This document shows positions 22,703 through 35,700 of a stretch of 64,000 bases of DNA, in pieces. The position numbers and the translations under genes were made by a program. Source of the stretch: Rhyzopertha dominica (Eukaryota > Arthropoda > Insecta > Coleoptera > Bostrichidae); contig QCXZ01000053.1 of the NCBI GenBank assembly GCA_025024175.1, forward strand, positions 7,316,001 through 7,380,000, given 5' to 3'. Each line of letters starts with the position of its first letter. The stretch's first letter is position 1. The notes beneath the pieces were generated by a model. The model searched no databases and was not told the DNA's origin. It saw only the letters and a list, made by a program, of their open reading frames with translations.

Positions 22703-24214
22703 CAAATAATTTAAATACCACTGTAGCCAATGTATGTATTCAATCCAGGTTACTACACAATTATATTGACTAGCCAGAAAAATCAAAACATAGGTATTCT
22801 TTGAATAATTTTGCCAGTGAAGTCCTTTATACTACGAAACGCAACAAAATCTGATTCTTTGTACTAAAATGTTTCTCACGAATAGTTTCGCCAAATAATA
22901 ATATCAGGTTAGGATATGCACCACAAAGCGCTTTTATCCACTGTTCGCGAGTTTTTTCTTCTTTTGGAACTTCAAAATAATATAAATTGTCTCCTTAGTG
23001 CAAATTAGCACTTTTTTGTATTGTTATTTATTTAAGACTGAAATATAATGAAAATTTTATAAAGGTACCCATGCGTGTTTTAATTATGTGATGTATATAC
23101 ATTTCATTACATTCTCCCTTTCTCTATAGCGAAGTTTCTATCTTTGAATATATAAAGCTGTAAATGTAAATAATAAAAACTTCTACACTATCTCTTTAGG
23201 TATATAGAGCTCTATTTCTACAGCTAAATAGTGTTGCCATTGGCATCGCTAGATGGCATTACCTGTAAACAGGAGTTCACGAAACCAAGCCAAAAGGAAA
23301 GATCCAACATGTCCACGTTATTTGATTATGAATCGCATGAAGGTTCACGAACAGGAAGCACGTGATGTGATTTTGCTAAAAAAAGAGACACTAAATCATC
23401 GCAAGCCCCTACTGAAGTGTTAGAGAACGCTTTATCTCAAATAAATCAACGCAGTTTTGTGTGGACTAAACATACATTCATACCTCTTACTGTAGACAAG
23501 AAGTCTTGACAGGCCTATAGCGAAAGGATTCATTATACCGAAATACAAGAGACTGCAATAATGAAATGAGTCTTGCAAATTACAAAAGATGCATCAAAGA
23601 AGAACTCAACCAAATTTTTAAGCTAAACAATACACTGTATCCAAATTGAGATATAATTTTTGCAGAAAGTTTATGCGCAGCAATAAATGAAATTACAATA
23701 GTGTTAGGAATATTTCCGCACATTTGCTTGAGCTTAATGGTAGTACAACACCTGGCAGATGTTTAGTTTAGTTTAATGCGGCAACAAAACAAAAAAATTA
23801 CTTCTCGGAAATGTATTACTTCTTCCAGTGCTTGGATGATAACTAATGGGTCAATAATGTTATCTAACAACTCAAAATATGTATTACCAGGCAAATTGCT
23901 TTCAACGAAGTTGCCCATACGTTCAATTTTCGAGAATTGGTTAGGTAGTGATTTTAATGAGCATGATGTGGGCTGGTATCTCTTTAATAATGACAGTCAT
24001 GCCTTGCACTTCCCCATTCAAATATAAACGCACTTTTATTAAAGAAACATATGTAGTAAAGTTACCCTCGGTCATTACTCAAACGCTTAGCAATTTAATT
24101 CGTGGAGAACTTCTAATATTGTAGGGATGACATTTATGTCTGATTAGAAGTTATCCAAATAGCAAATATCGAAAGATATCGTGTCATGAGTCTTCAGGAT
24201 TCTCCACCAACACC
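22703..24214. other. 1.5 kb without recognised gene
   Basis: Contains an open frame at 23776-24027 and a GC-poor background. The stretch from 23300 onward may be the decayed N-terminal part of the transposase relic that follows, but no motif supports that. Confidence 0.4.
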
Positions 24215-24590
24215 AGTTTCATCGTTTCAAAATTTACTGGAAGCTTGTATTAAATGAAGACGATTTTGACAGACGACTGGAATTCTGTGAAAACTTAATG
24301 GAACAGGTCAACAATAATGCACTTTCCCTTTATAATACTTGCAACTGAGAAGAGCCTACATTTTTGTTAAATGGCCAAATTAATCGGCATAAATGTGGAA
24401 ATGCGGACAAATGATGCCGAACGTATATACTCAGAGACCAGAAGGGGGTATTACGAGGTCGTATGGGAAATCCTTTTTTCAATGAGGAAAACCTCAGATT
24501 GACCTCGGTATGCCAGACACACAGAGACAATGGATTGAACTGAGTCTTCAGATCGTATACCCCCAGTTAAAAGTTTTTTGAAACGCAACC
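24215..24590 (+). pseudogene. Tc1/mariner-superfamily (DUF4817-type) transposase fragment
   Basis: Readable pieces are HRFKIYWKLVLNEDDFDRRL then EFCENLMEQ, followed after a stop by TFLLNGQINRHKCG. This is the order seen just before and at the first catalytic aspartate in this transposase family (typically DEATF...NGxxNRHN). The second and third catalytic blocks are not recognisable. Several stops and at least one frame change are present. Confidence 0.5.
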
Positions 24591-24629
24591 AGCTTACATG
24601 GAATGATTACGTTAAAGTATTATATTTGA

Positions 24630-24900
24630 ACGCGGTTGTGGTGTAGTGAATAGCGCGCGCGCCTGCTATGCCGAAGGTCCCGTGTTCAATACCAGGTACC
24701 GACGACAACTGAAAATACGACCGCTGCCTCTGCAAAGAAATGGCAAACCAACCTGAGTAAATTTGCTTAGTATAGCCTCTGAAACAGAGCCGTCAGGAAC
24801 CGCTGATAAACTGTAGGTCCCGTACGTCTGTAGAAAAATCTGAAAGAATCGCAAACACAGACGCATGCGAGAGGTTGCCTACGTTCGAATCGGACATGAC
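24630..24900 (+). repeat. tRNA-derived SINE
   Basis: The tRNA-like head at 24630-24700 has an A-box-like TGGTGTAGTGAATAGCGC and, about 45 bp on, a B-box-like GTTCAATACC (24684-24693). A tRNA-unrelated body follows (for example ATGGCAAACCAACCTGAGTA) to roughly 24900. The T stem is partly mispaired, so it is not a functional tRNA gene. The right boundary and tail are uncertain. Confidence 0.65.
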
Positions 24901-25844
24901 ACTAGAAGAAGATTGTTGACCTAAGAAATCTTCCGAAACGTCAAACAAGCATTTGAGTCTCGATTCAACGTTCGTATGAACTTTTAGAAACAGCTTTTGA
25001 TAAAAAAATGAAATTTCAGGATTTTACTAGCAAGAGAGGGGCGGTTTTATTGTAACACCCCGTATATATAAAGTTGAGCGGCCATTACTAACTACTGACG
25101 TTACAAAGCGGCGATTCAATCATATTTTTGCGTGTGGATTAATGATTCCTACACATGCAAAAACGGTGTCTTAATGATCACAAAACAAACCATTTGCATA
25201 GCCTATTGTTTAATCACGACGTTTACGGTTCGCAAATAAAATAAATTATGCGAGTAGCCCATTGATGCAAGCATCATAAAAACAATACTAACAGTAAAAT
25301 ATGGGGAACTGCAGCTTTAAAAATATGGACCACTGCTTTATGAATTGCTTGAAACATTTTCAGTATCTCTATATAGACTGGCAGTCGCGTTGCGGAATTG
25401 CTTAAAAATTACAGAATTATTCGGTTATTTGCTGGAAAAAGAGTTTACACTAGGCACAATTTTTTATTAATAATCGATACAGTCAAAATAGCACAAATTC
25501 AATACGACGTATGATTAATGAGCCATACAAAAATAATTTTCTATTGACCGTTGAAGAATTACACAAGAAAATTTAAACTGAGTTAAAAAACAAAATAACA
25601 TTTATGTTTTTATTTTTTATACTATACGATTAGTAATCAGATTTTGAGCATTTTTCTCTCTACACATTTTTTCTAAGACAAACAGTCCTCGTGAAAAAAT
25701 ATATAAATTTTTAAAATCTTTTTTTCCAAATAACTCGAAAATTATTAACTTAACAAAAAATTAAAATAGTGCTTTCTGATCAGAAATTTGAGTTTCTATA
25801 TAATACCAAAAATACTTACCCCACAAACAATAGGTCGCTTTGGG
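24901..25844. other. No recognised gene
   Basis: AT-rich. ACACCCCGTATATATAAAG near 25055 resembles a TA-flanked transposon end plus a TATA box, but no partner end was found. Confidence 0.4.
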
Positions 25845-26540
25845 TAGTTGATATTTATACGTTTGTCAAATTTCAAGTTCATATATTAAGTTTTTCAAAA
25901 GTTATCGTGGCCACAAACAAAACCACGGACACACAGACAAGAAATTTGTTTTTGCTCAAATTATGTTTTTTTGCGTTTTCGACCGTTTTAAAGCGAATGA
26001 GCAAATAAAAATTTTTGAAAATTTTTTCGCGATACAATACTTTCCATCCGTTCGATGTGGAAGTAATTAAGCGCTAATATTTACAAAAAGAAACAGATTG
26101 GCCGGTTTATATTAAGGAAAAAGACGATATTTTTCCAATATCTCGATGATAAGTAGTAAAGTTTATTATTTAACGAAACACTAATTTGCCCTCTCTTTGT
26201 TTCAGGATGTGACTGGCAAGATTTGGACTGTCAAGTGCTGTGAAGTGAACTAGCAAAAATGGCTAACTTACAAAGACTGCGTGTTACTAGTCGTTTTGTT
26301 CTCAAAAGTCCTCGCTCAAGAGGATCTATAGACGTTTGGGTAGTTGAGATTTATACGTTTGCCAAATTTCAAGTTCATATATTAAGTATTTCGAAAGTTA
26401 TCGTGTCCACGAACAATACCACAGACAGACAGACTTACAGACACACGGACACAGACACACAGACAAGAAATTTTTTTGCTCAAATTTTGTTTTTTTGCGT
26501 TTTCGGTCATTTTAAAGCGAATGAGCAAATAAAAATTATT
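25845..26540 (+). repeat. Direct repeat pair (about 170 and 210 bp)
   Basis: The segments 25845-26010 and 26331-26540 align almost end to end (shared TTTGGGTAGTTGA, CAAATTTCAAGTTCATATAT, TTTTAAAGCGAATGAGCAAA). The second copy has an expanded ACAGACACACGGACACAGAC tract (26420-26466). Open frames across each copy are incidental. This looks like a dispersed non-coding repeat, perhaps part of a larger transposon. Confidence 0.65.
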
Positions 26541-28103
26541 GCTGTAAAGGCAGTTTACGTAATTTTTTTTTAAAAATGGGTTTTCATTATCACAAATTTA
26601 ATAAACGCCAAGTTTTTACGTTCTTTTAAAACATGACATATTTTGAGGACAGTTATACAAAAAAAACTTTTGGAGGTTCTAAAGATTAAATGTTTTGATA
26701 CAACATTCCGTATTGATAGTTTGGCTTAAAGAGCATGGACACAAAGTTTTACGGCTATCGCCGCCGTATTGCTGTATTTGAGATGTTTTGTCATGTAAGG
26801 AATGTAATAATGGCATATGTTGCTGATAGCTAGTGACTTCTTAATGATTACAAGAACATTGAACATAAAAAATACTACATAATAGAACTTTAAAAATTCT
26901 AAAACTAGCCATTTGGAACTGAACCGAAAACCCAAAAAAGCCGTTATTATTGTTGGAACGAAAACCGGATTCAAACCGATACCTAAACAATGTAAACTGG
27001 TCCATTTTTCTTTTAGAGAAAAATGAAACAGTTTACATTGTTTAACGAAGCTAGTCAAGCTGTACTGGTTAAGAATATACCTGTTTTTACATTATGAGGC
27101 GCTGATGATCCCTAATTATAGCTGAAAGCTCTTTGCCTATTTATTAAATATAGTGTATTTGATAGACTTCGTGAAGATTTAAACATTAAACAAACCAATA
27201 CCTATTTATGTTTTTATTTGAACCAAAAAGAAAAACGAAATAAAACAGTAACAGTTTGAAGCCAGGTAGTGTAGTACTCTAAAACTGAATAAAAGTCAAA
27301 TCTTATTTTAGGGCCCACATTTGGAATGTAAATTCATGAGAGCGTATTTTATGTATAAATCACATTGTTATGCAGAACACCCTCCGCTATTTTCCGCCTG
27401 AAAAACTTTCCAGATCGGTTAATTTTAGAGAAAGGTAATTCGTACGCGGAAAGTCGTTGTAATAATTACGTAATTAGTCTACAGCGGTTCCTGTGCGCAC
27501 AACAAAAGGAAGCGGCCTGGCTTCTCTCTTTGCGAGAACTTCCACTTTTTTCGCAGCACTTCGTACTTGCGTTTTAATCCCACCCGTAGCTCTGAGCATT
27601 CAAGCAAATCCGGTTGCGAAAGAAACTTTGTTAACTTTTTGGGTTGAAGTACACGAGCTTCTACATGCAAGTTTAACTATGTCGGGAAAGTTAACGTAGC
27701 AAGCTGTGCAAGTTTAGCACATAAGTATACCCAAGAGAAACACGTGTAAACCGCAAAAACGCATAGTAAATAATAATATTTAAGGTTGTAGTTTCACTGT
27801 AAAGGCAGAAGGAACATTCGCCCATATTGTTCTCTCTTGTACAGGAGTGGTTTTTTATCTTTGTAATTATGAGGATTTTGCAGGTTTTGTTCAAATGCTT
27901 GTCGTATTCTTTAATACATGAGTCTACACACGTGTTTGTTGTAATCAGAGTAGAGTATTATATTCCTATTAATTCGTACTTGAAGTGGATATAAATATAA
28001 AACCTAACGTACTGCTTGATAAATACCGATATTTAAAGGTTCATGGGGTTAATGTCAATCTATTCTATCTTATCAGCATGATTATACCGGAAACAATCCT
28101 ATT
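26541..28103. other. No gene recognised; small hairpin at 26986-27044
   Basis: A hairpin with arms of about 26 bp (TAAACAATGTAAACTGGTCC facing AAACAGTTTACATTGTTTA) is centred near 27014. The patch 27370-27690 is richer in GC and open on both strands, but shows no recognisable motif. Nothing else stands out. Confidence 0.45.
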
Positions 28104-28111
28104 GATATATG

Positions 28112-28752
28112 TAAGGTGACCAACCGTCCGGATTTAGCCCGGACAGGTTTGTATTTTTGTTTACGAGACCGTATTTAATATGGCATCCGGATTTTCAAAA
28201 TCTTGTTTGGATTTGTCCGGTTTTTTGAGGGTATTTTACTTTTTCTTTGTTGTCAGTCTTCTCATGCCTCAAGCTTCATGCAGTCAGGCGTTGCTAACTT
28301 CATAGTTTCATCTGTCACATTAATGTCAGCCACGGACATCTCATCTATTATGTAGATGGCTAATTGTTAGGGCACGAGCGAGAAAATATTGTGACGACCC
28401 GTAAGTCGCCATATTGCTCGTTCGTAGGGCAGCGAGTCTGCGCCGTAACTCCCTGGTTTGACAAAGTGAATGGCGATTGGTGAGGTGTGCGACAGGTCCT
28501 GTTGTTTGTTGTGACGTTGTCATGACGTTTTCGTATTATAATCTTTACGTCTGTACGAGGATCATTTATCACAAAAACTTATTAGTATTACATTAAACTT
28601 CTAGGTATTTAGTTGTGTGGTGTCTGCGCGCAATTGCGTAGCCGGCATAACCTAATACCTGACCGTTCCTGTTTAACCTTTACTTTATCCTATATTACAA
28701 ATAGCACTATGGAGGCGTCCGGAATTTCTGGTTTGGAAAGTTGGTCACCTTA
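28112..28752. mobile_element. Non-autonomous hAT element 1 (641 bp)
   Basis: Perfect 13-bp terminal inverted repeats TAAGGTGACCAAC lie at 28112-28124 and 28740-28752. The 8-bp target duplication GATATATG precedes it at 28104-28111. The right duplication is cut after GAT (28753-28755) by the next element and reads complete at 29488-29495. Subterminal TCCGGATTT/TCCGGTTTT repeats are typical hAT transposase binding arrays. There is no coding sequence. It belongs to the same family as 44341-45206. Confidence 0.9.
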
Positions 28753-28755
28753 GAT

Positions 28756-29482
28756 TAGAGATGTGTAACTCAGGAGTGAGCTGCATCGAAGAGCCGACTC
28801 TTTCAAAAGAGCTGTTGAGGCAGCTCACTTATTTCAGTAGATGCAGCTCTCCGGCTCAGCGCCGAACTGAACTGAATTGCCGAGCTGGCTGACAACGTGA
28901 CAACTGAACGCAGCTATCGTTCATTGATACGACTCCGGCGAGCTGTGTTCTATCCGTCCTTTCTCCCAACATGTTAAGTAGGTACACAGGTACATAGTTA
29001 CAAAATCTATGTAAACGACATGAGCCAGGTAATTTATAATTGAAAGTCGACGTTTTAACGAACGTAAATATATCGGTTTGCAACAAAGGTAGTATGTAAC
29101 AAAAAATAAAACATCATTATGCAAACAACTACAAAAACACAACTCTACAATTCACAAAAGTGTATCCAATTAAAAATATTATTTCTTCAACTTTTTTTGC
29201 TGGACAGACGATGGAGTTATCAAGTTTACTTCGGTTTTAATTTTAAATTTGATAATTTGGCTTGTCCAACAAAAAAAATACGTAAATCCAGACTTTAAGT
29301 ACGTCTCGGATACGAGAGATCTAGATCAAATATACACTGATAGAGAGCCGTGACTATATTCATATGACCGCGAATCGTAGGGATCTTGCAGCTCTTTTGA
29401 GCCGACTCACTGAGTCAGCTCAGTTCAAAGAAGCAGATGCAGTGACCTGACTCACTGAAAAGAATCGAAATGCCCACCTCTA
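28756..29482. mobile_element. Non-autonomous hAT element 2 (727 bp), nested in the target site of element 1
   Basis: Ends are TAGAGATGTGTAACTC and, reversed, TAGAGGTGGGCATTTCG. Perfect 8-bp target duplications CCTTAGAT flank it (28748-28755 and 29483-29490), the hallmark of hAT transposition. Subterminal GAGCCGACTC-type repeats occur at both ends. No transposase is present. It is younger than element 1 because it split that element's target duplication. Confidence 0.9.
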
Positions 29483-29559
29483 CCTTAGATATATGTCATG
29501 GCATTAGAATCGCACGCACGCCTAAAACTACTAAAGTGACATTTAAATAAAGCCACTTA

Positions 29560-30420
29560 AGCATTAATTCTAGACAAAACTGATTATGAGGCTCAAATTA
29601 GTCAATTATTAGATAAAAAACGTGCAAAAGTAAATTATGAATAATAATTAATTAAATTAATTCGAGATCACACTTCAAAAGTTTCTAAAATCACTCATGT
29701 TATTAAAACTTCAAATCATTCAAATGGGAAGTCATTTTTTATATTTCTGACTGTGAAGTACCAAAGTTGAACGATGTGTCCAAAACCCATTAAATTAATG
29801 CTTCCCTGAGACCTCCCTGACTTGACAGTCATTGTTACAAATTAGCAGAATTTTGAGATCATTATTTGAAACCTTTGAGAGAAAAAACGCATAATTGCAT
29901 CAAATATTACATAGATTTTGCTAATATTAGTAAAGAACTCCGTATTTCGAAAAGTAATGTTCTAGTTAGCTGTGACGTGGTTTTTTTTACGAAGGTACTA
30001 TTTCTTATGGAACGGTAATTTTTATGAACAAGTATCTGGTTGCACAGTGGATTTACCTTTAAGTCCTATAGTAGCCAATTTGATTATGGAAAACTTTTAA
30101 GATGTATTGATTAACAGTATAAAGCAAAATGTTGGTGTAGGTCTGTAGGTAAAGTAGGTACATATATAAATGATATTTAGTTCCATGGTATTTGAATAGT
30201 CAAAATCCTGAAATTTACGATGGAATTAAGTAGGTTACCTTTCTTAGATATCCAAATTTACAAAGAGTACAATGGTCAGTTAAAATAAAGTCAACAGAAG
30301 ATCAAGAGACAGAAGGATATTTACATACCACATCTCACCACCCTCCCACATGAAACGTAGTCTTATAAGGACGTTATTTGTTAGAGCTCAACGTATTTCA
30401 GACAAAAGATGATTGCAGTA
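29560..30420 (+). mobile_element. Penelope-like reverse transcriptase relic
   Basis: Plus-strand fragments: an N-terminal DYEAQISQLLDKKRAKVNYE block (29580-29640), the FYEQVSGCTVDLPLSPIVAN block with MENF (30025-30095, the conserved region before the catalytic YxDD box), PFLDIxIYK-like sequence near 30245, and HISPPSHMKRSLIRTLFVRA near the end (30330-30390). Many stops. The endonuclease is missing here, though an endonuclease fragment on the same strand lies at 31800. Confidence 0.7.
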
Positions 30421-30859
30421 AAAAAATACATAAAAATAATTTCAAAAATATATAATATTATGTATTTATCTTCTATGGTTTTCGACCGATCAATATTAGT
30501 TATTGATTCAATTTTGAACCTCCTAACTTTTTTATTTTTGAAGATACGTCTTTGATGTATTCACCATATTGTATGATATCATGTCAGAAAACGTCAAACT
30601 CCACAATATTTTATTTTGATTAGTAACAGCTTATCAAACTGTGTTCGACAAAAGAAGAAAAACGCAATATTTATGAAGCTTTTATTCATAATAATCACAG
30701 TAAACGTTAAGCAAGATTGTAATATACTACGCGATATAAAGAAGACAGAATTATTGTTCCCAGTTTGTTTACAAACAGGAAGTACTATTTTTTAATAAGA
30801 GACAGCAGCACACAATTGTTGAAGATGAAGANTCCTACGATNACGAACTGGANATTGCG

Positions 30860-31490
30860 TCTCCTGATTTTTAGAAAATTCGAGCTTACACAATAAACTA
30901 GATTCAAAATACTTCTCCCAAATATAAATTTCACCCNCACAAAATTTTACGTGTACTGTATTCAATTAAATTTTGGTTGGAGTATAAAAAACATTTTAGA
31001 ACGAGATAGATCCTTATATGCATCTAAGACAAAAGTCTACTCATATTTGGTCCCAAGAAAACCCCCATGTCATTCATCAAGTCAAAAACTGAAATGTGTG
31101 GTGTGGAAATTGTAACAACAGGGTAAAGGACCCATATCTTTAATGAAAACCGATAATTTGATTTAATCCAAGGTATAGTGCAAAATTTACCAGACAAAAA
31201 TGAAGTTTTGTGGCAACAAATCAGTGCTCCTCAACATATATTATGTCTTGTTACTCGCTTTCTAAATGATAGGTTTAGAATATTTAAATACTACCAGATG
31301 GCCAGCCAACAGCCCAGATTTGATCATTATGAATACCTTTTCGCAGGACTACCTCAAAGACAAATTGGACGAGAAAGCTTCTAATGAATTAACAGCTGAT
31401 GGCATTAGAAGTTGTATAAAAGAAGCAATAAGGGTTATATTTTGGCAGCAATCGAAAATCGGAACCACATTTACGTAAAATGCATTGGAG
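30860..31490 (+). pseudogene. Tc1/mariner-superfamily (DUF4817-type) transposase relic
   Basis: Frame-hopping matches include STHIWSQENPHVIHQ (31035-31080), NVWCGN (near 31100) and WPANSPDL...DYLKDKL (31297-31365), corresponding to the region after the first aspartate and around the third. Stops are frequent. It probably belongs to the same broad family as the fragments at 24215 and 15121 but is older. Confidence 0.5.
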
Positions 31491-31799
31491 TGAATAGGGG
31501 GCATGTAAAATTAACAATATATATTACTTTCTCTTTTAGTTTTGTATCAATACAATGGTTTTTTGCGAATTTTATTGTATTGAATTTAGTTAATCAAAAA
31601 AGGTTTATCGTTTCCTAAAATTTTTTGCAACGTTAACTGTAACAATAAGGCATAAAAATTGGTCAGAATGATTTGTCGTAATTTTTAGAAGACCCTGAAA
31701 AATATCTTGGCGATTTTTATAAAAATACCTTTCATATCCTACAATGTGGTGTATCTTTAAAAATAAAAATTAGAAAGGTTGGTCAAAATCTAATTAATA

Positions 31800-32095
31800 A
31801 CCTTGTACGAGGCTTTTCGAAAAAATTAAAAGGGGTGCTTAGGAATGTAGGTTATATCGTAGATTTTGTGTTTTACTAAAGCATATTTAGGTAGTGAAGG
31901 TCAGACTAACAGAAAAGACGTATACGTTTTACTAGGTTGCAAAAATAGATAAATCTTCAGTGTATGATAATTCATATCTATCTTAACACGTGATTTTACA
32001 CATAGCTAAAAATATTATTACAGACTTTAATAAAAGAACTTATTGAAATCTTTTGAAATTCTAATAACTTTAACAGGCATAATGGAATTATGAAC
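31800..32095 (+). mobile_element. Penelope-like endonuclease C-terminal fragment
   Basis: GFSKKLKGVLRNVGYIV (31810-31860) matches the segment upstream of the GIY-YIG domain of the copy at 17.7 kb, and LIKELIEI...NSNNFNRHNGIM (32025-32090) matches its C terminus. The endonuclease core between them is largely deleted. Plus strand. Confidence 0.6.
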
Positions 32096-32129
32096 CGGGT
32101 AATATTTTGGTTTGAAGGCTTCCGTGGTT

Positions 32130-32740
32130 GTTGTCGATGACATGTTGTTTTCCGGGCTGGTTCCCACGTTGCTTATTTGACCTTGACGTTTCGACACTCA
32201 TGTCGGTGTCTTCCTCAGAAGTAGCTCTGAAAGATGGTGTTTGCTGAGAAGACATCAGATAAACACCATCTTTACCGTCCCGGGAAAGATAGCTAACGCC
32301 TTTCCGAAATATCGTTCGACGACTGAGGAGCTACAAACACAAAGTATGTATAGCATCCCATGCAGCTGTGGGAAGGTTTACATCGGCCAAACCGGAAGGC
32401 ACATCAGCAAGAGAATCAAGGAGCACATCAGGGATGCCAGAGATCAGCAATGTGACAGGTCGGCTATAGCAGAACACTGAATGGAGACTGGCCACATCAT
32501 CAAATTCGAAATGCTGTCAAAAGAAGCGAGATTCTGGCCGAGAATGTACAAGGATCGAAATCCAGAAGAATCCGCACAATTATAACCGAAACCGGACGAG
32601 TATAAATACCGGAGCGGACTAGGACACTTCAGTTTCAGAGCTACTTCTGAAGAAGACACTGGTATGAGTATCGAAACGTTAAGGTCAAATAAGCAACGTA
32701 GGAACCAGCCCGGAAAACAACATGTCATCGGGTAATATTT
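32130..32740 (+). mobile_element. Penelope-like fragment: GIY-YIG domain between inverted LTR-like arms
   Basis: An endonuclease segment at 32241-32480 reads SIPCSCGKVYIGQTGRHISK and continues RIKEHIRDARDQ, the GIY-YIG signature with its conserved cysteines. It is flanked by inverted arms of about 100 bp (32135-32232 and 32632-32735) sharing GACATGTTGTTTTCCGGGCT, CAAATAAGCAACG and CAGAGCTACTTCTGA. Inverted terminal copies are typical of Penelope-like insertions. This is a different subfamily from that at 17 kb. Confidence 0.75.
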
Positions 32741-35700
32741 GGAGCGCAATTTTTTAATTTTCTTGTATAAAGCACTTCGTGTATATCTAGTAAAGAAAGA
32801 TTTGAAGAAGGATAAATAATTTTGTTGTCAGAAAATTGCTAGAGGGTCGCCTTGGTTTTGTTTTGTTTCTGTAAACCATTTTAGACGTCTTAATCTAAAT
32901 TCAAAGAAGCGTTAAATTCTCGCACGCATGGAGGACGATACTTAAACCACCGAGCATGTCTATCCTTCGTACTTCGCCCGCACCAGACTTACCAATAATG
33001 GTGTACTGCGCACTCTTTGCCAATTGTATTATCCTAATACGGTCCTGGATAACGTCATCGACAATTACCCTCATTTTCATGCTGAACACTACCAGCAATT
33101 TGCGTTATCGTTGTTGATAACTTGTTTAGTTTGTCGGCTTATGATAATTATTTAATTTGTATCAAACGCGCATAACGAGCCAGACTTGAAATAATGTACT
33201 ACGTGTGTGTAGCGACTACAATGAAACCAAACGGCATAGTAAAATAAACAAGGTCGATTCAGTAATTAGTTGCTTAAAATCAAGTATCAAACTAATTAGT
33301 TGGTAAGTTCAATATGTGTATCTGGTCATTATAGTACGCCATACATTTCGGTACAATAAATACCACAAGGTTAGTGAGCACTAGCAGGTATTACTACAAC
33401 TTATCGATTGTTCCAAAAGATTTTCAGTGCTTAACTAAATCATTTGTTTTTATCAAATTGGCANTGATAAATAATTAAACTGTGTTACTTTGACATTTTG
33501 ATAATACCTTACATGATTTTTTGCAAAAATTCTGAAATAATAATAAAAATGGGAATATTCGCAGGTAGTATCCCTAGTTCATCAATTTTTTTTCCGAAAA
33601 ATTCGGATAAACGAGTTACAAACGAGTTGTTAAACAATAGTTTAGAAACGAGTTTTTTGAAATTTTTCCATAGAAAAAAAATAGATGCACGGGGGATATT
33701 TGGTAAGATTTTTTCCTGAGTTAGATAAATATAACAAACAAACCTTGTCAAACTTGTCAAACCTGGACAATATTTATCCGATCTTTCTTTTCCGGCATAA
33801 CTGCTGACAGCTAATGCCAAAATAATTTCCCACTTGAAAATTAAATATAACCAACGAATTCTTGTAACTGATAGGTCAAAATTGATAGGAAGGAAATAAT
33901 CATATAAATGAATACGCTGACATGCATTGAAACTTATTATTTTGAAAATCGCCTATTATAACAATTATGAACTTTATTTTGAAATGTTAAATTTTTTACA
34001 GATATGGGAAGTGATCAATCACAATTTTTATTATTTATCACAACAGATTTGATAAAAATAAAATTATATTAGTTAAACAGTGAAAATGTGAACCTAATCA
34101 TTCAACTGTAATTTTCTCGGAAATGGTCAAAGAAAGAGTAGCTTTTTTATCCACAAGGTCCAAAGATTAAAAATACATATTGTTGAGAAAACTGTTTACC
34201 CGTTTTAAGCGTTAAAATGTGGGGGTTGGTTCCCCCCTCCCAAAACATTTTCCACTTTAAATAATAATAACCAAAATTTGATGAAGTTATATCAACCGGT
34301 CTAAGAGTTATTTTTGAAAACCCGTTTTGCCTTCCCCAAGTTTAAGAGTGAACATATCAATAGGCGGGAGTTATTCCAAAAACAGTTACACTGTGAAATA
34401 GTGTTACTTTTACATCAGTTTTCAGGTTCCGAGAGGTTGCCCACATAAAGCGGTACACTCTGTATATGAAACCATTGATACTTCAGGTCAACCACATACC
34501 TCTGAATATTTAACAACATGGTGTGATCTAATTTTATCATCTAAATCACAGTAGGTACAGACACAATGACAACGGCAACGCTTTAAAAATGACATGAATG
34601 AAAAAATATTGAAGAAAAAATTATTAGAATATAGACAATTGATAATATGAACGCAGCACAGAAGAATGCGTAGGGATTTTAAAACCAATATCGTTTATCC
34701 TATATGTAAAAATAATTGGGTATTTGCCATATATTTATATTTTATACAATTGCATATTAATAGGTAGCATCTAATCCACAAAACAGCTGTGACAGCTTAT
34801 AAATTCGAAAAAATGGATCGTAAGGTGTATTTTTAATATTAAATATGTGAATATTTAAAGGGTCCGCCAAAACGCGAACATATTGGCCGTGACGTCAGGT
34901 GTCTTGTAAATGGCCGCTTGTTTACATCTGAGGTCAGCGCGTCACGCGTCAGCCTCACCCGTCAATTTATCAGTATGTTGTTTGCAAAAAAAGTGAGATA
35001 CTTATGAGTTATGACTTCTGAAGGCATGTTCATTTTTATGGAATTTGTGTACAGCGACGAGCGGTTCAACGCAGCGGAGATGAGAAACATAAAAGCAACA
35101 AGCAACAGCATAAGTGAACTTTTTATCAAATTAACGTAGCATTGATAATTTGATCACAGTGGCTTGTTGGAGACATACTATTTGTAAACATAAAAATGTA
35201 GGAATCAAAAATTTACCCTAAACTTGACATTTATTTTAGAGGTCAGAATAAATATAAATTGCCATTTATTTTCGGTTCTCTTGCGGCTAGTTTCCGGTCT
35301 GACTAACAGTCGAATATATGGGGAACAACGTCGTTCTTTATTAAACACTTATAACCCCAAAAAGAATACTAAAACCGTAAGAATTAAGATGATCTTCACA
35401 ACAGATTCATTTTACGTAATTTTCAAAAAAAGTGATAATACCCAATTGTATGAGTATGAGCTTTACTGTTAAAAATATATCCAAAAACAACCCTACTCGG
35501 AAATTACTTGAATTAACAATATAATTCATTGTGACAATTTGACTGCTCTCGGTACAGCAAAATTTGTTATAAAAAGTCAATAATTAAATTGCCGTAAAAT
35601 TGTTTAATTGATTTTTATGTAGGTTAAAAATTATTTTTGTCGTAAAATTGTATCTGTAGCTAGAAACATCAATTCCATGTGTATCTGTAACTACATCTAG

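Noticed and set aside
24630..24702. Possible tRNA gene
   Set aside because: A and B boxes are present but the arms mispair; better explained as a SINE.
33498..33820. Overlapping open frames on both strands
   Set aside because: They are mutual shadows in AT-rich sequence without motifs, start context or splice signals.
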